This document shows positions 33,688-41,927 of a stretch of 43,513 bases of DNA, in pieces (the first letter of the stretch is position 1; each line of letters begins with the position of its first letter). Source of the stretch: an uncultured Ruminococcus sp. Its GTDB lineage: Bacteria; Bacillota; Clostridia; Oscillospirales; Ruminococcaceae. Under the pieces are notes generated by a model. It was not told the origin of the DNA and ran no database searches. It saw nothing but the letters and a program-made list of their open reading frames with translations. Where the stretch lies: the NCBI GenBank assembly GCA_944386525.1, contig CALXBL010000006.1:1-43513 (forward strand), read 5' to 3'. The position numbers were made by a program, and so were the translations under genes.

Positions 33688-33716
33688 TTGCAAAGGTCAT
33701 AAAAAGATGGTATAAT
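33688..33716 (+). promoter_or_regulatory. Sigma-A promoter of the membrane protein gene at 33774
   Basis: TTGCAA (33688-33693) and TATAAT (33711-33716), spacer 17 bp; divergent from the GH5 promoter. Confidence 0.8.
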
Positions 33717-33745
33717 AAACTTGACTTAATGTGAATGAAAGGAGT

Positions 33746-33760
33746 CCTGCACTGTGCAGG
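33746..33760. promoter_or_regulatory. 15 bp palindrome before the membrane protein gene
   Basis: CCTGCAC-T-GTGCAGG, a perfect 7-1-7 palindrome between an AAAGGAG sequence and the ATG at 33774. It could hide a ribosome site or bind a dimeric repressor. Confidence 0.45.
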
Positions 33761-33773
33761 GGATTATTGGACC

Positions 33774-34688
33774 ATGGATCAGTCTCGTTCAAAAATAACT
33801 AAGTTTTTTCTCTCTGTTGTAAGCTTTATATATTTATTCATAGTAGGCGCAATAAGTGTGCTTTCCGCACTGTATACAGTAAGCATACCTAACGACCTGT
33901 TGCTGGCAGTAGTTTTGTTGCTTATAGGTGTTCTGGCAGTTTCAGCTATGCTCTATTCACGCACTCACCCTATAACTAAATTCAGCTGTATGCTGCTTTT
34001 GCCATGTCTGCTGCCGACCGTGCTGCTGAACTTTGGCGAATGGGCTTTGATAGTGCCATTGGCAATAACCTGTCTGCTGATGTTTTTCTTCTGCGGCGTT
34101 GCAGAAACTCCAAAAACGGTGTTGGGAACTGTGTATCTTCTGCTCTATGTGCTGGGTTCACTCGTATATTTTCTTGCAGTATCACTTTTTTCAACAAACA
34201 GCACATCTGTTCTTCTGGAGTCACGTGTATCCGATTCAGGATCATACCGCTACTCCCTTATAAATACTGAGGACAGCTCCGGAGGCAGCACTACTGTGGA
34301 AATTACTCCAAATGATATGGATATAAACTTCTCAGTAATATCATTCCTTGCTGAAGGATATGAACGTACCATATATGTTGAACGCCCTGTGCAGCAAGAG
34401 ATCACTCTCGAATGGAAAACTATGGGCCGACAGGAAGTTACAGCAGAACTCTGTGAAATATCCGACAGCACTACTGTAGCTCTTTCAGAAGAAACAAAAA
34501 AAGCTTTAGGTTATGCTGCAGATGCAAACGTTTATCTTAGAGACCTTTCTGACAATACGCTGGCAAAGCTTGGCGTACCTTCTCAGACCGATGTACTCTA
34601 TCTGAATGGTGAACCATGTTTCCGTTCATATATAGCAGTTCTGGAAGAATATTTCTCATCGTCAGAGCGTGTATCTTCCGTGTTCTAA
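33774..34688 (+). CDS. Hypothetical membrane protein upstream of xylA
   Basis: The 304-residue product has about five membrane helices in residues 10-145 and a hydrophilic, strand-rich domain at about 150-304. I do not recognise it. ATG at 33774 has AGGGGA about 11 nt upstream; an earlier ATG at 33735 lies between the promoter and the palindrome and has no SD, so the later start is preferred. The gene lies between a secreted endoglucanase and xylose isomerase, which hints at a role with plant sugars but does not show one. It is read in the xylA direction and may be co-transcribed with it. Confidence 0.7.
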   Translation: MDQSRSKITKFFLSVVSFIYLFIVGAISVLSALYTVSIPNDLLLAVVLLLIGVLAVSAMLYSRTHPITKFSCMLLLPCLLPTVLLNFGEWALIVPLAITCLLMFFFCGVAETPKTVLGTVYLLLYVLGSLVYFLAVSLFSTNSTSVLLESRVSDSGSYRYSLINTEDSSGGSTTVEITPNDMDINFSVISFLAEGYERTIYVERPVQQEITLEWKTMGRQEVTAELCEISDSTTVALSEETKKALGYAADANVYLRDLSDNTLAKLGVPSQTDVLYLNGEPCFRSYIAVLEEYFSSSERVSSVF

Positions 34689-34748
34689 GCATCCTTATGG
34701 ATGTTTATATATAAAAGACTAATGAATGAAAATATTATGGAGGTTATC

Positions 34749-36071
34749 ATGAAAGAATTCTTCAAAGAAATCCCGAAAATCCCTTACGAAGGTAAGGACT
34801 CAACAAATCCGCTTGCATTTAAGTACTACAACCCCGATGAAGTGATCGGCGGCAAGACCATGCGTGAGCAGCTCAAGTTCGCCCTGTCCTGGTGGCACAC
34901 CATGGGTGGTGACGGAACTGATATGTTTGGCTGCGGTACAACTGATAAGTCCTGGGGTGAGACTGATCCTACTGAGCGCGCAAAGGCTAAGGTTTATGCA
35001 GCATTTGAGATTATGGACAAGCTCTCCATTGACTACTACTGTTTCCACGACAGAGATCTGTCTCCTGAATACGGCAGCCTTGCTGACACAAACGCTAAGC
35101 TTGCTGAGATAGTTGACCTCTGCAAGGAACTCCAGGACAAGACTGGTAAAAAACTCCTCTGGGGTACTGCTAAGTGCTTCGATCATCCAAGATATATGCA
35201 CGGTGCAGGTACATCTCCAAGTGCAGACGTATTCGCTTTCGCTGCTGCTCAGATCAAGAGCGCTATCGACGCTACTATCAAGCTTGGCGGTCAGGGTTAT
35301 GTGTTCTGGGGTGGACGTGAAGGCTATGAGACTCTGCTGAATACAAATATGGGTCTTGAGTTAGACAATATGGCTCGTCTGATGCATCTTGCTGTTGACT
35401 ACGCAAGAAGCCAAGGCTTCACTGGTGATTTCTATGTTGAACCCAAGCCAAAGGAACCCACAAAGCATCAATACGACTTCGATTCCGCTACAGTTATAGG
35501 TTTCCTGAACAAGTATGGTCTGGCTGACGACTTCAAGCTGAATATCGAGGCTAACCACGCTACTCTCGCTCAGCACACTTTCCAGCACGAGCTGAGAGTT
35601 GCAAGAACAAATAATATGTTCGGCTCTATCGACGCTAACCAGGGCGATACTCTCCTTGGCTGGGATACAGACCAGTTCCCTACAAACATCTACGATGCTG
35701 CTCTGTGTATGTATGAAGTGCTGAAGGCTGGCGGATTTACTAACGGAGGTCTCAACTTTGATGCAAAGGCTCGCCGCGGCTCATACACTATGGAAGATAT
35801 CTTCCTCAGCTACATCGCTGGCATGGACGCTTTTGCTCTGGGTCTGCGTATTGCCGACAAGATGATACAGGACGGCAGAATCGATAAGTTTGTTGAAGAC
35901 CGCTATTCAAGCTGGAACACTGGCATCGGTAAGGACATAATCGATGGTAAGGTTACTATTGAAGATCTTGAAAAGTATGCTCTCGAAAAGGGCGAGGTTA
36001 CAGATTCCCTCACCAGCGGCCGTCAGGAAATGCTGGAAAGTATCATGAACAACATCATGTTCAATCTTTGA
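34749..36071 (+). CDS. xylA: Xylose isomerase
   Basis: XylA converts D-xylose to D-xylulose. The 440 residues match the class II family. The catalytic His is in YYCFHDRD (H100, with D103), followed by the metal-binding Glu and Asp residues around [33 protein letters not shown] and [12 protein letters not shown] at 34749 follows GGAGG by 6 nt and gives the normal start [15 protein letters not shown]. It is not followed by xylulokinase in this window. A terminator follows directly. No clear promoter lies in the 60 bp upstream, so it may be read from the promoter at 33688. Confidence 0.97.
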   Translation: MKEFFKEIPKIPYEGKDSTNPLAFKYYNPDEVIGGKTMREQLKFALSWWHTMGGDGTDMFGCGTTDKSWGETDPTERAKAKVYAAFEIMDKLSIDYYCFHDRDLSPEYGSLADTNAKLAEIVDLCKELQDKTGKKLLWGTAKCFDHPRYMHGAGTSPSADVFAFAAAQIKSAIDATIKLGGQGYVFWGGREGYETLLNTNMGLELDNMARLMHLAVDYARSQGFTGDFYVEPKPKEPTKHQYDFDSATVIGFLNKYGLADDFKLNIEANHATLAQHTFQHELRVARTNNMFGSIDANQGDTLLGWDTDQFPTNIYDAALCMYEVLKAGGFTNGGLNFDAKARRGSYTMEDIFLSYIAGMDAFALGLRIADKMIQDGRIDKFVEDRYSSWNTGIGKDIIDGKVTIEDLEKYALEKGEVTDSLTSGRQEMLESIMNNIMFNL

Positions 36072-36091
36072 TCTGTATACATTTTGATATG

Positions 36092-36126
36092 AAAAAAGTG
36101 CGTATCCTTGAGGGTACGCACTTTTT
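36092..36126 (+). terminator. Terminator of xylA
   Basis: AAAAGTGCGTA and TACGCACTTTT form an 11 bp stem, continued by CC/GG inside, with TTTTTG after it, 20 nt beyond the stop codon. Confidence 0.88.
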
Positions 36127-36261
36127 GTATACTCCATAAATGAAGGCAGTTCTTCCAAATACTAAAATATCCTTAAGTTTCTATCTACGATAGTCGTGTT
36201 TTTCGTTTTTTATTTTGTAAGCTCTATTAAGCTTACCCGACACTTATTATAAAACCTTTTA
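36127..36261. other. Intergenic stretch between xylA and the AraC-type gene
   Basis: AT-rich, with a hairpin GTAAGC/GCTTAC around 36220-36240 that lacks a T tract on either strand. No gene seen. Confidence 0.4.
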
Positions 36262-37014
36262 TCATATATTGTTGTCGAGTTCAGTGCTGTTGAAATACTG
36301 ATTCCTGTAAACAAGCGGAGTAACTCCGCATTCACGCTTGAAACACGATATAAAATGGCTTTGTGATGAAAATGCAAGAAGTTCTGCTATTTCAAGACAG
36401 CTGTAATCTGAATGGAGCAGCAGATTACGGGCAGTCTCGATCTTTCGAAGTATAATATACCGGCTTACGGATTCGCCGGTCTCACGCTTGAATAATTTTG
36501 AAAAATAACTTTCATTCAGCTTTACAGCAGATGCAACTTCTGATGCTGTCAGCCGCCTGTGCAAATTTGAATAAATATAGTCGATGCTCATAACTATCGG
36601 CTTTGAGTATATTTTATCCTTTCGCAGCTTTTCCATACGTTTTACGTAGTCTAAGCACATTTCTGTATTTATCTTTATAACTTCAGTCTCAGTAAGCGCA
36701 TTGTCGGCTTTACAAATGTAAATATCTGAAAGTTCATATGCACAATTGCAGTCCATGCCGCCCTCTATGCAAAATCTTGCCAGCATAGCTGCCGTTATGG
36801 TAAGATGATATTTAAGGCTCTGAACACGATCTTCAGAAAGCTTTTTATCTTTGTTAGCGGCAAAAGCTCCCTTGTTCAGGATCTGCAGAACCTCTTCTTT
36901 TCTGCCAAGCTTTACAAGCGAATAGAAACGCATTTCATTTTTATGCATATCCGCTGTAGTTTCACGACTGATATATTTTTCGATAATTGAGACCTTTTTC
37001 TTTTCGCTTATCAT
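36262..37014 (-). CDS. AraC-family transcriptional regulator
   Basis: The 250-residue product has a C-terminal AraC-type DNA-binding domain with two helix-turn-helix motifs (about 150-245): LTASEVASAVKLNESYFSKLFKRE, then the second helix pair in LEIAELLAFSSQSHFISCFKRE and the terminal GVTPLVYRNQY. The N-terminal 140 residues are helical without a recognised sugar-binding cupin. It is divergent from the GH3 gene with 170 bp between, the usual layout of a regulator and its target. SD GAGGTG lies 9 nt before ATG 37014. Confidence 0.9.
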   Translation of the reverse strand: MISEKKKVSIIEKYISRETTADMHKNEMRFYSLVKLGRKEEVLQILNKGAFAANKDKKLSEDRVQSLKYHLTITAAMLARFCIEGGMDCNCAYELSDIYICKADNALTETEVIKINTEMCLDYVKRMEKLRKDKIYSKPIVMSIDYIYSNLHRRLTASEVASAVKLNESYFSKLFKRETGESVSRYIILRKIETARNLLLHSDYSCLEIAELLAFSSQSHFISCFKRECGVTPLVYRNQYFNSTELDNNI

Positions 37015-37050
37015 AAAGCATTACACCTCTTGTCTATAATATCTTTTTTG

Positions 37051-37079
37051 ATTATACCACAAATATGATAAAAAAACAA
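37051..37079 (-). promoter_or_regulatory. Promoter of the AraC-type gene
   Basis: TTGTTT (37074-37079, minus strand) and TATAAT (37051-37056), spacer 17 bp. Confidence 0.7.
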
Positions 37080-37088
37080 TGGATATTA

Positions 37089-37117
37089 TATATTTTCTCG
37101 ACGGTATAGGATATAAT
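37089..37117 (+). promoter_or_regulatory. Candidate promoter of GH3
   Basis: TATAAT at 37112-37117 with no good -35 hexamer (ATATTT-like at 17 bp). A missing -35 fits dependence on an activator such as the neighbouring AraC-type protein. Confidence 0.45.
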
Positions 37118-37148
37118 AAAACCACCAAATAGAAGAAATCATTCTGAC

Positions 37149-37163
37149 TGACTTCAGAAGTCA
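37149..37163. promoter_or_regulatory. 15 bp palindrome in the GH3 leader
   Basis: TGACTTC-A-GAAGTCA, a perfect 7-1-7 palindrome about 25 nt after the expected transcription start and just upstream of SD AAAGGAAG. Its symmetry suits a dimeric repressor; AraC-type proteins usually prefer direct repeats. Confidence 0.5.
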
Positions 37164-37184
37164 ACTGGAAAGGAAGTATCAATT

Positions 37185-39932
37185 ATGAAATATATACTCG
37201 ATTGGAACGAATACCTCTCTGTTGCTGCTGAAACGGTAGCTGAGGGCATAGTTATGCTGAAAAACGACAATAATGCGCTGCCTCTCAATAAGTGCGAGGA
37301 AATAGCCGTATTCGGACGCATACAATTTCACTATTATAAAAGCGGTACGGGCTCAGGCGGACTTGTAAATGTATCAAAAGTTACAAATATTCTGGACGGA
37401 CTGCTTGAAAACGGCATAAAGATAAATAAGGAGCTGCTGGATACCTACAGAAAATGGGATACAGCTCATCCATTTGATATGGGAAACGGCTGGGGCAATG
37501 AGCCATGGTCCCAGATTGAGATGCCGCTGGAAGAAACTGTTGTTCAAAAGGCTGCTGCATCTTGTCGGACTGCAATTGTTGTGATTGGAAGAACTGCCGG
37601 TGAGGAGCAAGACAACCGCATGGAGGCAGGCTCATATCTACTTACCGACGGCGAAAAGGATATGCTTCGCAAGGTAAGAAATGCTTTTGAAAAGGTAGTC
37701 GTACTACTAAATGTGGGCAATATTATTGACATGAGTTTCTTCAGTGAATGCGAACCAGACGCACTGCTTTATGTATGGCAGGGCGGTATGACGGGCGGCA
37801 CCGGTACAGCCGACGTTCTCACCGGCAAGGTGAGCCCCAGCGGCAAGCTCACGGATACGATTGCATATTCTATCGAGGACTATCCGTCGCACAGCTGCTT
37901 CGGAGATCTTGAGCGCAATTTTTATAAGGAAGATATATATGTGGGCTACAGATATTTTGAAACTTTCGCAAAGGATAAGGTACTGTATCCCTTTGGCTTT
38001 GGTCTTTCGTATACGAGCTTTGATGTGAGGGTGATCGCATCATCAGAAATTGACGGAGTAATTACACTTGATATTTCCGTGAAAAATACTGGAAAATACA
38101 GCGGTAAGGAAGTTGTTCAGGTTTATTGTGGAGCTCCTCAGGGTAAGCTCGGCAAGCCTTCAAGAGTTTTATGTGGATATAAAAAGACAAACACACTTGC
38201 TCCCGGCGAAGAGCAGATAGTCACAATAACTGTAAAGCTCAGTGATATTGCGTCCTATGACGACAGCGGCATTACAGGATACCCATTCTGTTTTGTACTG
38301 GAATCCGGAGAATATCATTTCTATGCAGGCACAGATGTAAGAAGTGCATCGCTTGCCTATATAGCAAATGTTGCTGAAACCACTGTGACTAAAAGCTGTA
38401 CTCAAGCTATGGCTCCGGTGCTTTCATTCGAGCGTATGTGTCCAGCTGTTGATGCTGACAGAAACTTGACTTTGTCATATGAACTTGTTCCGCTTAATAA
38501 AGTGGATGAAGAACAGCGACACAAAGACTCTATCCCGGCTGAAATACCATATACAGGAGATAAATGTATAAAGCTTGCTGACGTTCGTGATGGAAATCAC
38601 TCAATGGAGGAGTTTATTGCTCAGTTTTCTGACTACGATCTGTCCTGCATAATACGTGGTGAAGGCATGGGAAGTCCTCGTGTTACGGCAGGTACTGCGT
38701 CCGCATTCGGCGGAGTAAGTGATTCTTTAGTAAAATATGGCATACCATGCGCATGCTGCTCTGACGGTCCGTCTGGTATGCGTCTGGACTGCGGCACAAA
38801 GGCATTTAGTCTGCCGGGAGGCACGCTCATTGCGTCCACTTTCAATTGCGAGATGACTGAAAGACTGTTCACATATATGGGACTTGAGATGACTTCAAAT
38901 AATGTAGAATGTCTGCTCGGACCCGGCATGAATATACACCGTCACCCTCTGAATGGACGTAACTTTGAATATTTCTCTGAAGATCCATACCTTACAGGAA
39001 CAATAGGCGCAGCAGAACTCCGTGGACTTCATACCGTAGGTGTAACCGGAACTATCAAGCATTTATGCTGCAACAATCAGGAAAGCAACCGTCATTTTTT
39101 GGAATCTGTTGTTTCAGAGCGTGCCCTTAGAGAGATATACCTGAAAGGCTTTGAGATAGCTGTAAAAGAGGGAAATGCTGACTCTATAATGACAACATAT
39201 GGTTCTGTCAATGGACTGTGGACGGCAGGCAGCTATGACCTGAACACTCAGATACTGCGCAATGAATGGGGATTTTCAGGCATTACCATGACTGACTGGT
39301 GGGCGAATATAAATGAGCGTAATGTTCCAGTATCAAGAAATAATTTTGCAGCAATGGCAAAAGCTCAAAACGATCTTTATATGGTCTGTGCTGATGGCGG
39401 AAAGAATGACGACAACACTCTCGATAGTCTTGAAAACGGAACCTTGCAGCGTAGTGAGCTCCAGCGTAATGCAGCTAATATATGCCGTTTCCTTATGGAA
39501 ACCAATGCAATGAAGCGGCTTGTGGGTGAGGACGTTTCAGTAGAAGTAGTAAATCGTCCTGAAGATGAGACAAGCAGTGACGGACCCGTTGTGTTCTATG
39601 ATCTCGACGGCAAACTGACTCTTCCGCTTGGTGAAATACCCACTGTAAAGGGCACTAACTACAGCTTTGCACTTACAGTTAATAAGCCTGGATTTTATAA
39701 CGTTACAATGACAGCAAGCTCCTCCCAAAGTGAGCTTGCCCAGATACCTGTAACTATCTTCTGCATGGGTACAGCAAGCGGCACTTTTACATGGAACGGT
39801 ACAAACGGTAAGCCGGTTTCCTTTACTACTAAGCTGCCGATGTTTTCACATTTCACAACCTTCCGTCTTTACTTTGCTCAAAGCGGACTGGATATGCATA
39901 GTATAACCTTTGAACTTGCTGATGATGAGTAA
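37185..39932 (+). CDS. Domain-permuted glycoside hydrolase family 3 beta-glucosidase
   Basis: The 915-residue product has the GH3 domains in reversed order. The usual C-terminal sandwich comes first (about 10-260), then a fibronectin-III-like domain beginning after PFGFGLSYTSFDV, and the usual N-terminal barrel comes last (about 470-790), with KHLCCNNQESNR and the nucleophile D704 in TMTDWW. This order is known from beta-glucosidases of Ruminococcus albus and Butyrivibrio. Residues about 800-915 form an added strand-rich module. No signal peptide is present, so it should hydrolyse imported cello-oligosaccharides. ATG 37185 follows AAAGGAAG by 8 nt. Confidence 0.92.
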   Translation: MKYILDWNEYLSVAAETVAEGIVMLKNDNNALPLNKCEEIAVFGRIQFHYYKSGTGSGGLVNVSKVTNILDGLLENGIKINKELLDTYRKWDTAHPFDMGNGWGNEPWSQIEMPLEETVVQKAAASCRTAIVVIGRTAGEEQDNRMEAGSYLLTDGEKDMLRKVRNAFEKVVVLLNVGNIIDMSFFSECEPDALLYVWQGGMTGGTGTADVLTGKVSPSGKLTDTIAYSIEDYPSHSCFGDLERNFYKEDIYVGYRYFETFAKDKVLYPFGFGLSYTSFDVRVIASSEIDGVITLDISVKNTGKYSGKEVVQVYCGAPQGKLGKPSRVLCGYKKTNTLAPGEEQIVTITVKLSDIASYDDSGITGYPFCFVLESGEYHFYAGTDVRSASLAYIANVAETTVTKSCTQAMAPVLSFERMCPAVDADRNLTLSYELVPLNKVDEEQRHKDSIPAEIPYTGDKCIKLADVRDGNHSMEEFIAQFSDYDLSCIIRGEGMGSPRVTAGTASAFGGVSDSLVKYGIPCACCSDGPSGMRLDCGTKAFSLPGGTLIASTFNCEMTERLFTYMGLEMTSNNVECLLGPGMNIHRHPLNGRNFEYFSEDPYLTGTIGAAELRGLHTVGVTGTIKHLCCNNQESNRHFLESVVSERALREIYLKGFEIAVKEGNADSIMTTYGSVNGLWTAGSYDLNTQILRNEWGFSGITMTDWWANINERNVPVSRNNFAAMAKAQNDLYMVCADGGKNDDNTLDSLENGTLQRSELQRNAANICRFLMETNAMKRLVGEDVSVEVVNRPEDETSSDGPVVFYDLDGKLTLPLGEIPTVKGTNYSFALTVNKPGFYNVTMTASSSQSELAQIPVTIFCMGTASGTFTWNGTNGKPVSFTTKLPMFSHFTTFRLYFAQSGLDMHSITFELADDE

Positions 39933-39951
39933 GATATAATATTTAATATCA

Positions 39952-39985
39952 AGCCATCCGGTATCAAAAGCCGGATGGCTGTTAT
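39952..39985 (+). terminator. Terminator of GH3
   Basis: AGCCATCCGG (39952-39961) and CCGGATGGCT (39971-39980) form a perfect 10 bp stem. The T tract after it is broken (GTTATATTAT). Confidence 0.65.
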
Positions 39986-39994
39986 ATTATCGTT

Positions 39995-40195
39995 CTATCT
40001 GCAATTTGTTAAGAGAATGATTTTTGTATATTTGTCAATGATATGAAACCAATAAAGAATAACGAGAATTGTGTATTGATAGAATTTCTCTCCATCAGTG
40101 CCGACATAATAAGAAGAGGACACATATTTCACGTTCATCTGCCGCTTGACGCCCAATTCTTTCAATGTATCACAGTATCCTACTATTGATTTCAT
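39995..40195 (-). CDS. Doubtful small ORF or gene remnant
   Basis: A 66-residue reading frame with protein-like composition (for example VKYVSSSYYVGTDGEKFYQY) but a weak SD and no partner. Its start overlaps the promoter of the ttcA-like gene on the other strand. I do not recognise it. It may be a remnant of a larger gene or chance. Confidence 0.25.
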   Translation of the reverse strand: MKSIVGYCDTLKELGVKRQMNVKYVSSSYYVGTDGEKFYQYTILVILYWFHIIDKYTKIILLTNCR

Positions 40196-40214
40196 CTTCA
40201 AACTATGATATAAT
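40186..40214 (+). promoter_or_regulatory. Sigma-A promoter of the ttcA-tcdA unit
   Basis: TTGATT (40186-40191) and TATAAT (40209-40214), spacer 17 bp. Confidence 0.75.
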
Positions 40215-40245
40215 TGTCGTATCACTAATAAAAAGGAATGTTTTT

Positions 40246-41070
40246 ATGGACAGAGAACACGATATAGAGTTATCCATTTGCAAAAAATTTAAAAAAGTCA
40301 TCTGGAATCGCTTCATCATGGGCATCAAAGAATATAAACTCATTAAGGAAGGAGACAAAATTGCTGTGTGTATCTCCGGCGGCAAGGATTCCATGCTAAT
40401 GGCTAAGTGTATACAGCGGCTTCAAAGATACAGCGATGTTCCGTTCGAGGCTGAGTATCTTGTTATGGATCCAGGCTATAACCCGAGAAACAGACAGAAA
40501 ATTGAGGAAAATGCCGCTCTTCTGGGTGTGCCTATAAAAATTTTTGAAAGCACCATCTTTGACGCTGTCGCAGACATTAAGGACAGCCCCTGCTATCTCT
40601 GCGCTCGCATGAGACGAGGTTATCTTTACAGCCACGCTAAGGCTATGGGATGTAATAAAATTGCTCTCGGGCATCACTTTGATGATGTTATCGAAACTAT
40701 CCTTATGGGTATGCTGTACGGAGCACAGGTACAGACTATGATGCCTAAGCTCCACAGCTCCAACTTTGAGGGCATGGAACTTATACGCCCGCTTTATATG
40801 GTCAAAGAGGCCGATATTATCGCTTGGCAGAACTATAATAAGCTGGAGTTTATCCAGTGTGCCTGCCGGTTTACAGAAAGCTACACCGACTACGAAAACG
40901 GCGGCAGCAACTCCAAACGTCAGGAGATGAAGAAACTTATCTCCTACTATAGAAATATAAACCCAAACGTGGATATAAACATCTTCCGGAGTGTTGAAAA
41001 CGTAAATCTGGATACGATAATCTCCTATCACAAAGGCAATAACTATACACATTTCCTCGATAACTATTAA
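40246..41070 (+). CDS. TtcA-like tRNA thiolation enzyme
   Basis: TtcA-type enzymes thiolate cytidine 32 of tRNA using ATP and an iron-sulfur cluster. The 274-residue product has the PP-loop SGGKDS at 44-49, the CxxC pair C116 and C119, GHHFDD at 142-147 and a third cysteine region CAC at 205-207, matching the cluster-binding pattern of TtcA. ATG at 40246 follows AAAGGAA. It is followed 33 nt later by tcdA, which also acts on the anticodon loop. Family is clear; the exact nucleoside and tRNA set are inferred. Confidence 0.85.
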   Translation: MDREHDIELSICKKFKKVIWNRFIMGIKEYKLIKEGDKIAVCISGGKDSMLMAKCIQRLQRYSDVPFEAEYLVMDPGYNPRNRQKIEENAALLGVPIKIFESTIFDAVADIKDSPCYLCARMRRGYLYSHAKAMGCNKIALGHHFDDVIETILMGMLYGAQVQTMMPKLHSSNFEGMELIRPLYMVKEADIIAWQNYNKLEFIQCACRFTESYTDYENGGSNSKRQEMKKLISYYRNINPNVDINIFRSVENVNLDTIISYHKGNNYTHFLDNY

Positions 41071-41103
41071 CTATAACAATAAAAAGAAAGGAAACGCTGA
41101 GTT

Positions 41104-41814
41104 ATGATACACCAGTTTTCAAGAACAGAAATGCTTATCGGTACTGAAGCTCTCAGTAAGCTGAAAGACTCCTGCGTGGCAGTTTTCGGTATAGGCGGCG
41201 TGGGCGGATATGCTGTGGAGGCTCTTGCAAGAAGCGGAGTCGGTACTATTCATGTTATAGACAATGACGATGTCGCTCTGACTAACCTTAATCGACAGAT
41301 AATAGCTACACACAAAACTCTTGGAATGAGAAAGGTTGATGTTGCAGAGGAGCGTATTCTCTCCATAAATCCAGAATGCATAGTCGTTACTCACGACGTT
41401 TTCTACACTCCTGAAACTGCCGGTCAATTTGACTTTTTCAAGTTTGACTATGTGATAGATGCAATCGATACAGTTACCGGAAAGATTGGTCTCGTTATGC
41501 AGGCTCAGGCGGCAGGAACGCCCATAATATCTTCTATGGGAACAGGCAATAAGCTTGACCCCACTGCTTTTGAAGTGGCGGATATTTATAAGACATCAGT
41601 TTGTCCGCTTGCAAAGGTTATGCGACGTGAGCTAAAAAAAAGAGAAGTAAAAAAACTTAAAGTCGTATACTCTAAAGAACTGCCATTGACTTCGTCATGC
41701 GATTCCGGGGAAAATACTGAACTTCGAAAAACGATACCTGCCAGCATTTCATTTGTGCCCCCTGTTGCAGGACTTATACTTGCAGGCGAGGTCATAAAAG
41801 ATTTAATAAAATAA
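41104..41814 (+). CDS. tcdA: tRNA threonylcarbamoyladenosine dehydratase (TcdA)
   Basis: TcdA is a ThiF/E1-like enzyme that cyclises t6A at position 37 to ct6A using ATP. The 236-residue product starts with FSRTEMLIGTEAL, has the nucleotide-binding GIGGVGGYAVEALARSG at 29-45, DNDDVALTNLNRQ, and DYVIDAIDTVTGK, all typical. SD AAAGGAAA lies about 10 nt upstream. It forms a two-gene unit with the ttcA-like gene, both modifying the anticodon loop. No cysteine desulfurase partner is present. Confidence 0.93.
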   Translation: MIHQFSRTEMLIGTEALSKLKDSCVAVFGIGGVGGYAVEALARSGVGTIHVIDNDDVALTNLNRQIIATHKTLGMRKVDVAEERILSINPECIVVTHDVFYTPETAGQFDFFKFDYVIDAIDTVTGKIGLVMQAQAAGTPIISSMGTGNKLDPTAFEVADIYKTSVCPLAKVMRRELKKREVKKLKVVYSKELPLTSSCDSGENTELRKTIPASISFVPPVAGLILAGEVIKDLIK

Positions 41815-41818
41815 AGTC

Positions 41819-41853
41819 AAAGCCGACTGAATTATACATTCAGCCGGCTTTAT
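41819..41853 (+). terminator. Terminator of the ttcA-tcdA unit
   Basis: AAAGCCGACTGAAT and ATTCAGCCGGCTTT pair across a 5 nt loop with one mismatch, starting a few bases after the tcdA stop codon. Confidence 0.75.
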
Positions 41854-41860
41854 CATTGTA

Positions 41861-41908
41861 TATGCAAAAGGACCGCAGCGAAACAAATTCGCCGCAGTCC
41901 TTTGCATA
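41861..41908 (-). terminator. Terminator of the surface protein gene
   Basis: A long hairpin TATGCAAAAGGAC to GTCCTTTGCATA with inner GCGAA/TTCGC pairing. Its two imperfect positions are A-C on the plus strand but G-U on the minus strand, so it folds better as minus-strand RNA, as expected for the gene ending at 41928. Confidence 0.7.
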
Positions 41909-41927
41909 TTAGAAATTAGCTTTATGC

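Noticed and set aside
36215..36245. GTAAGC/GCTTAC hairpin as terminator of the AraC-type gene
   Set aside because: No T tract follows it on the minus strand; the following bases are A-rich.
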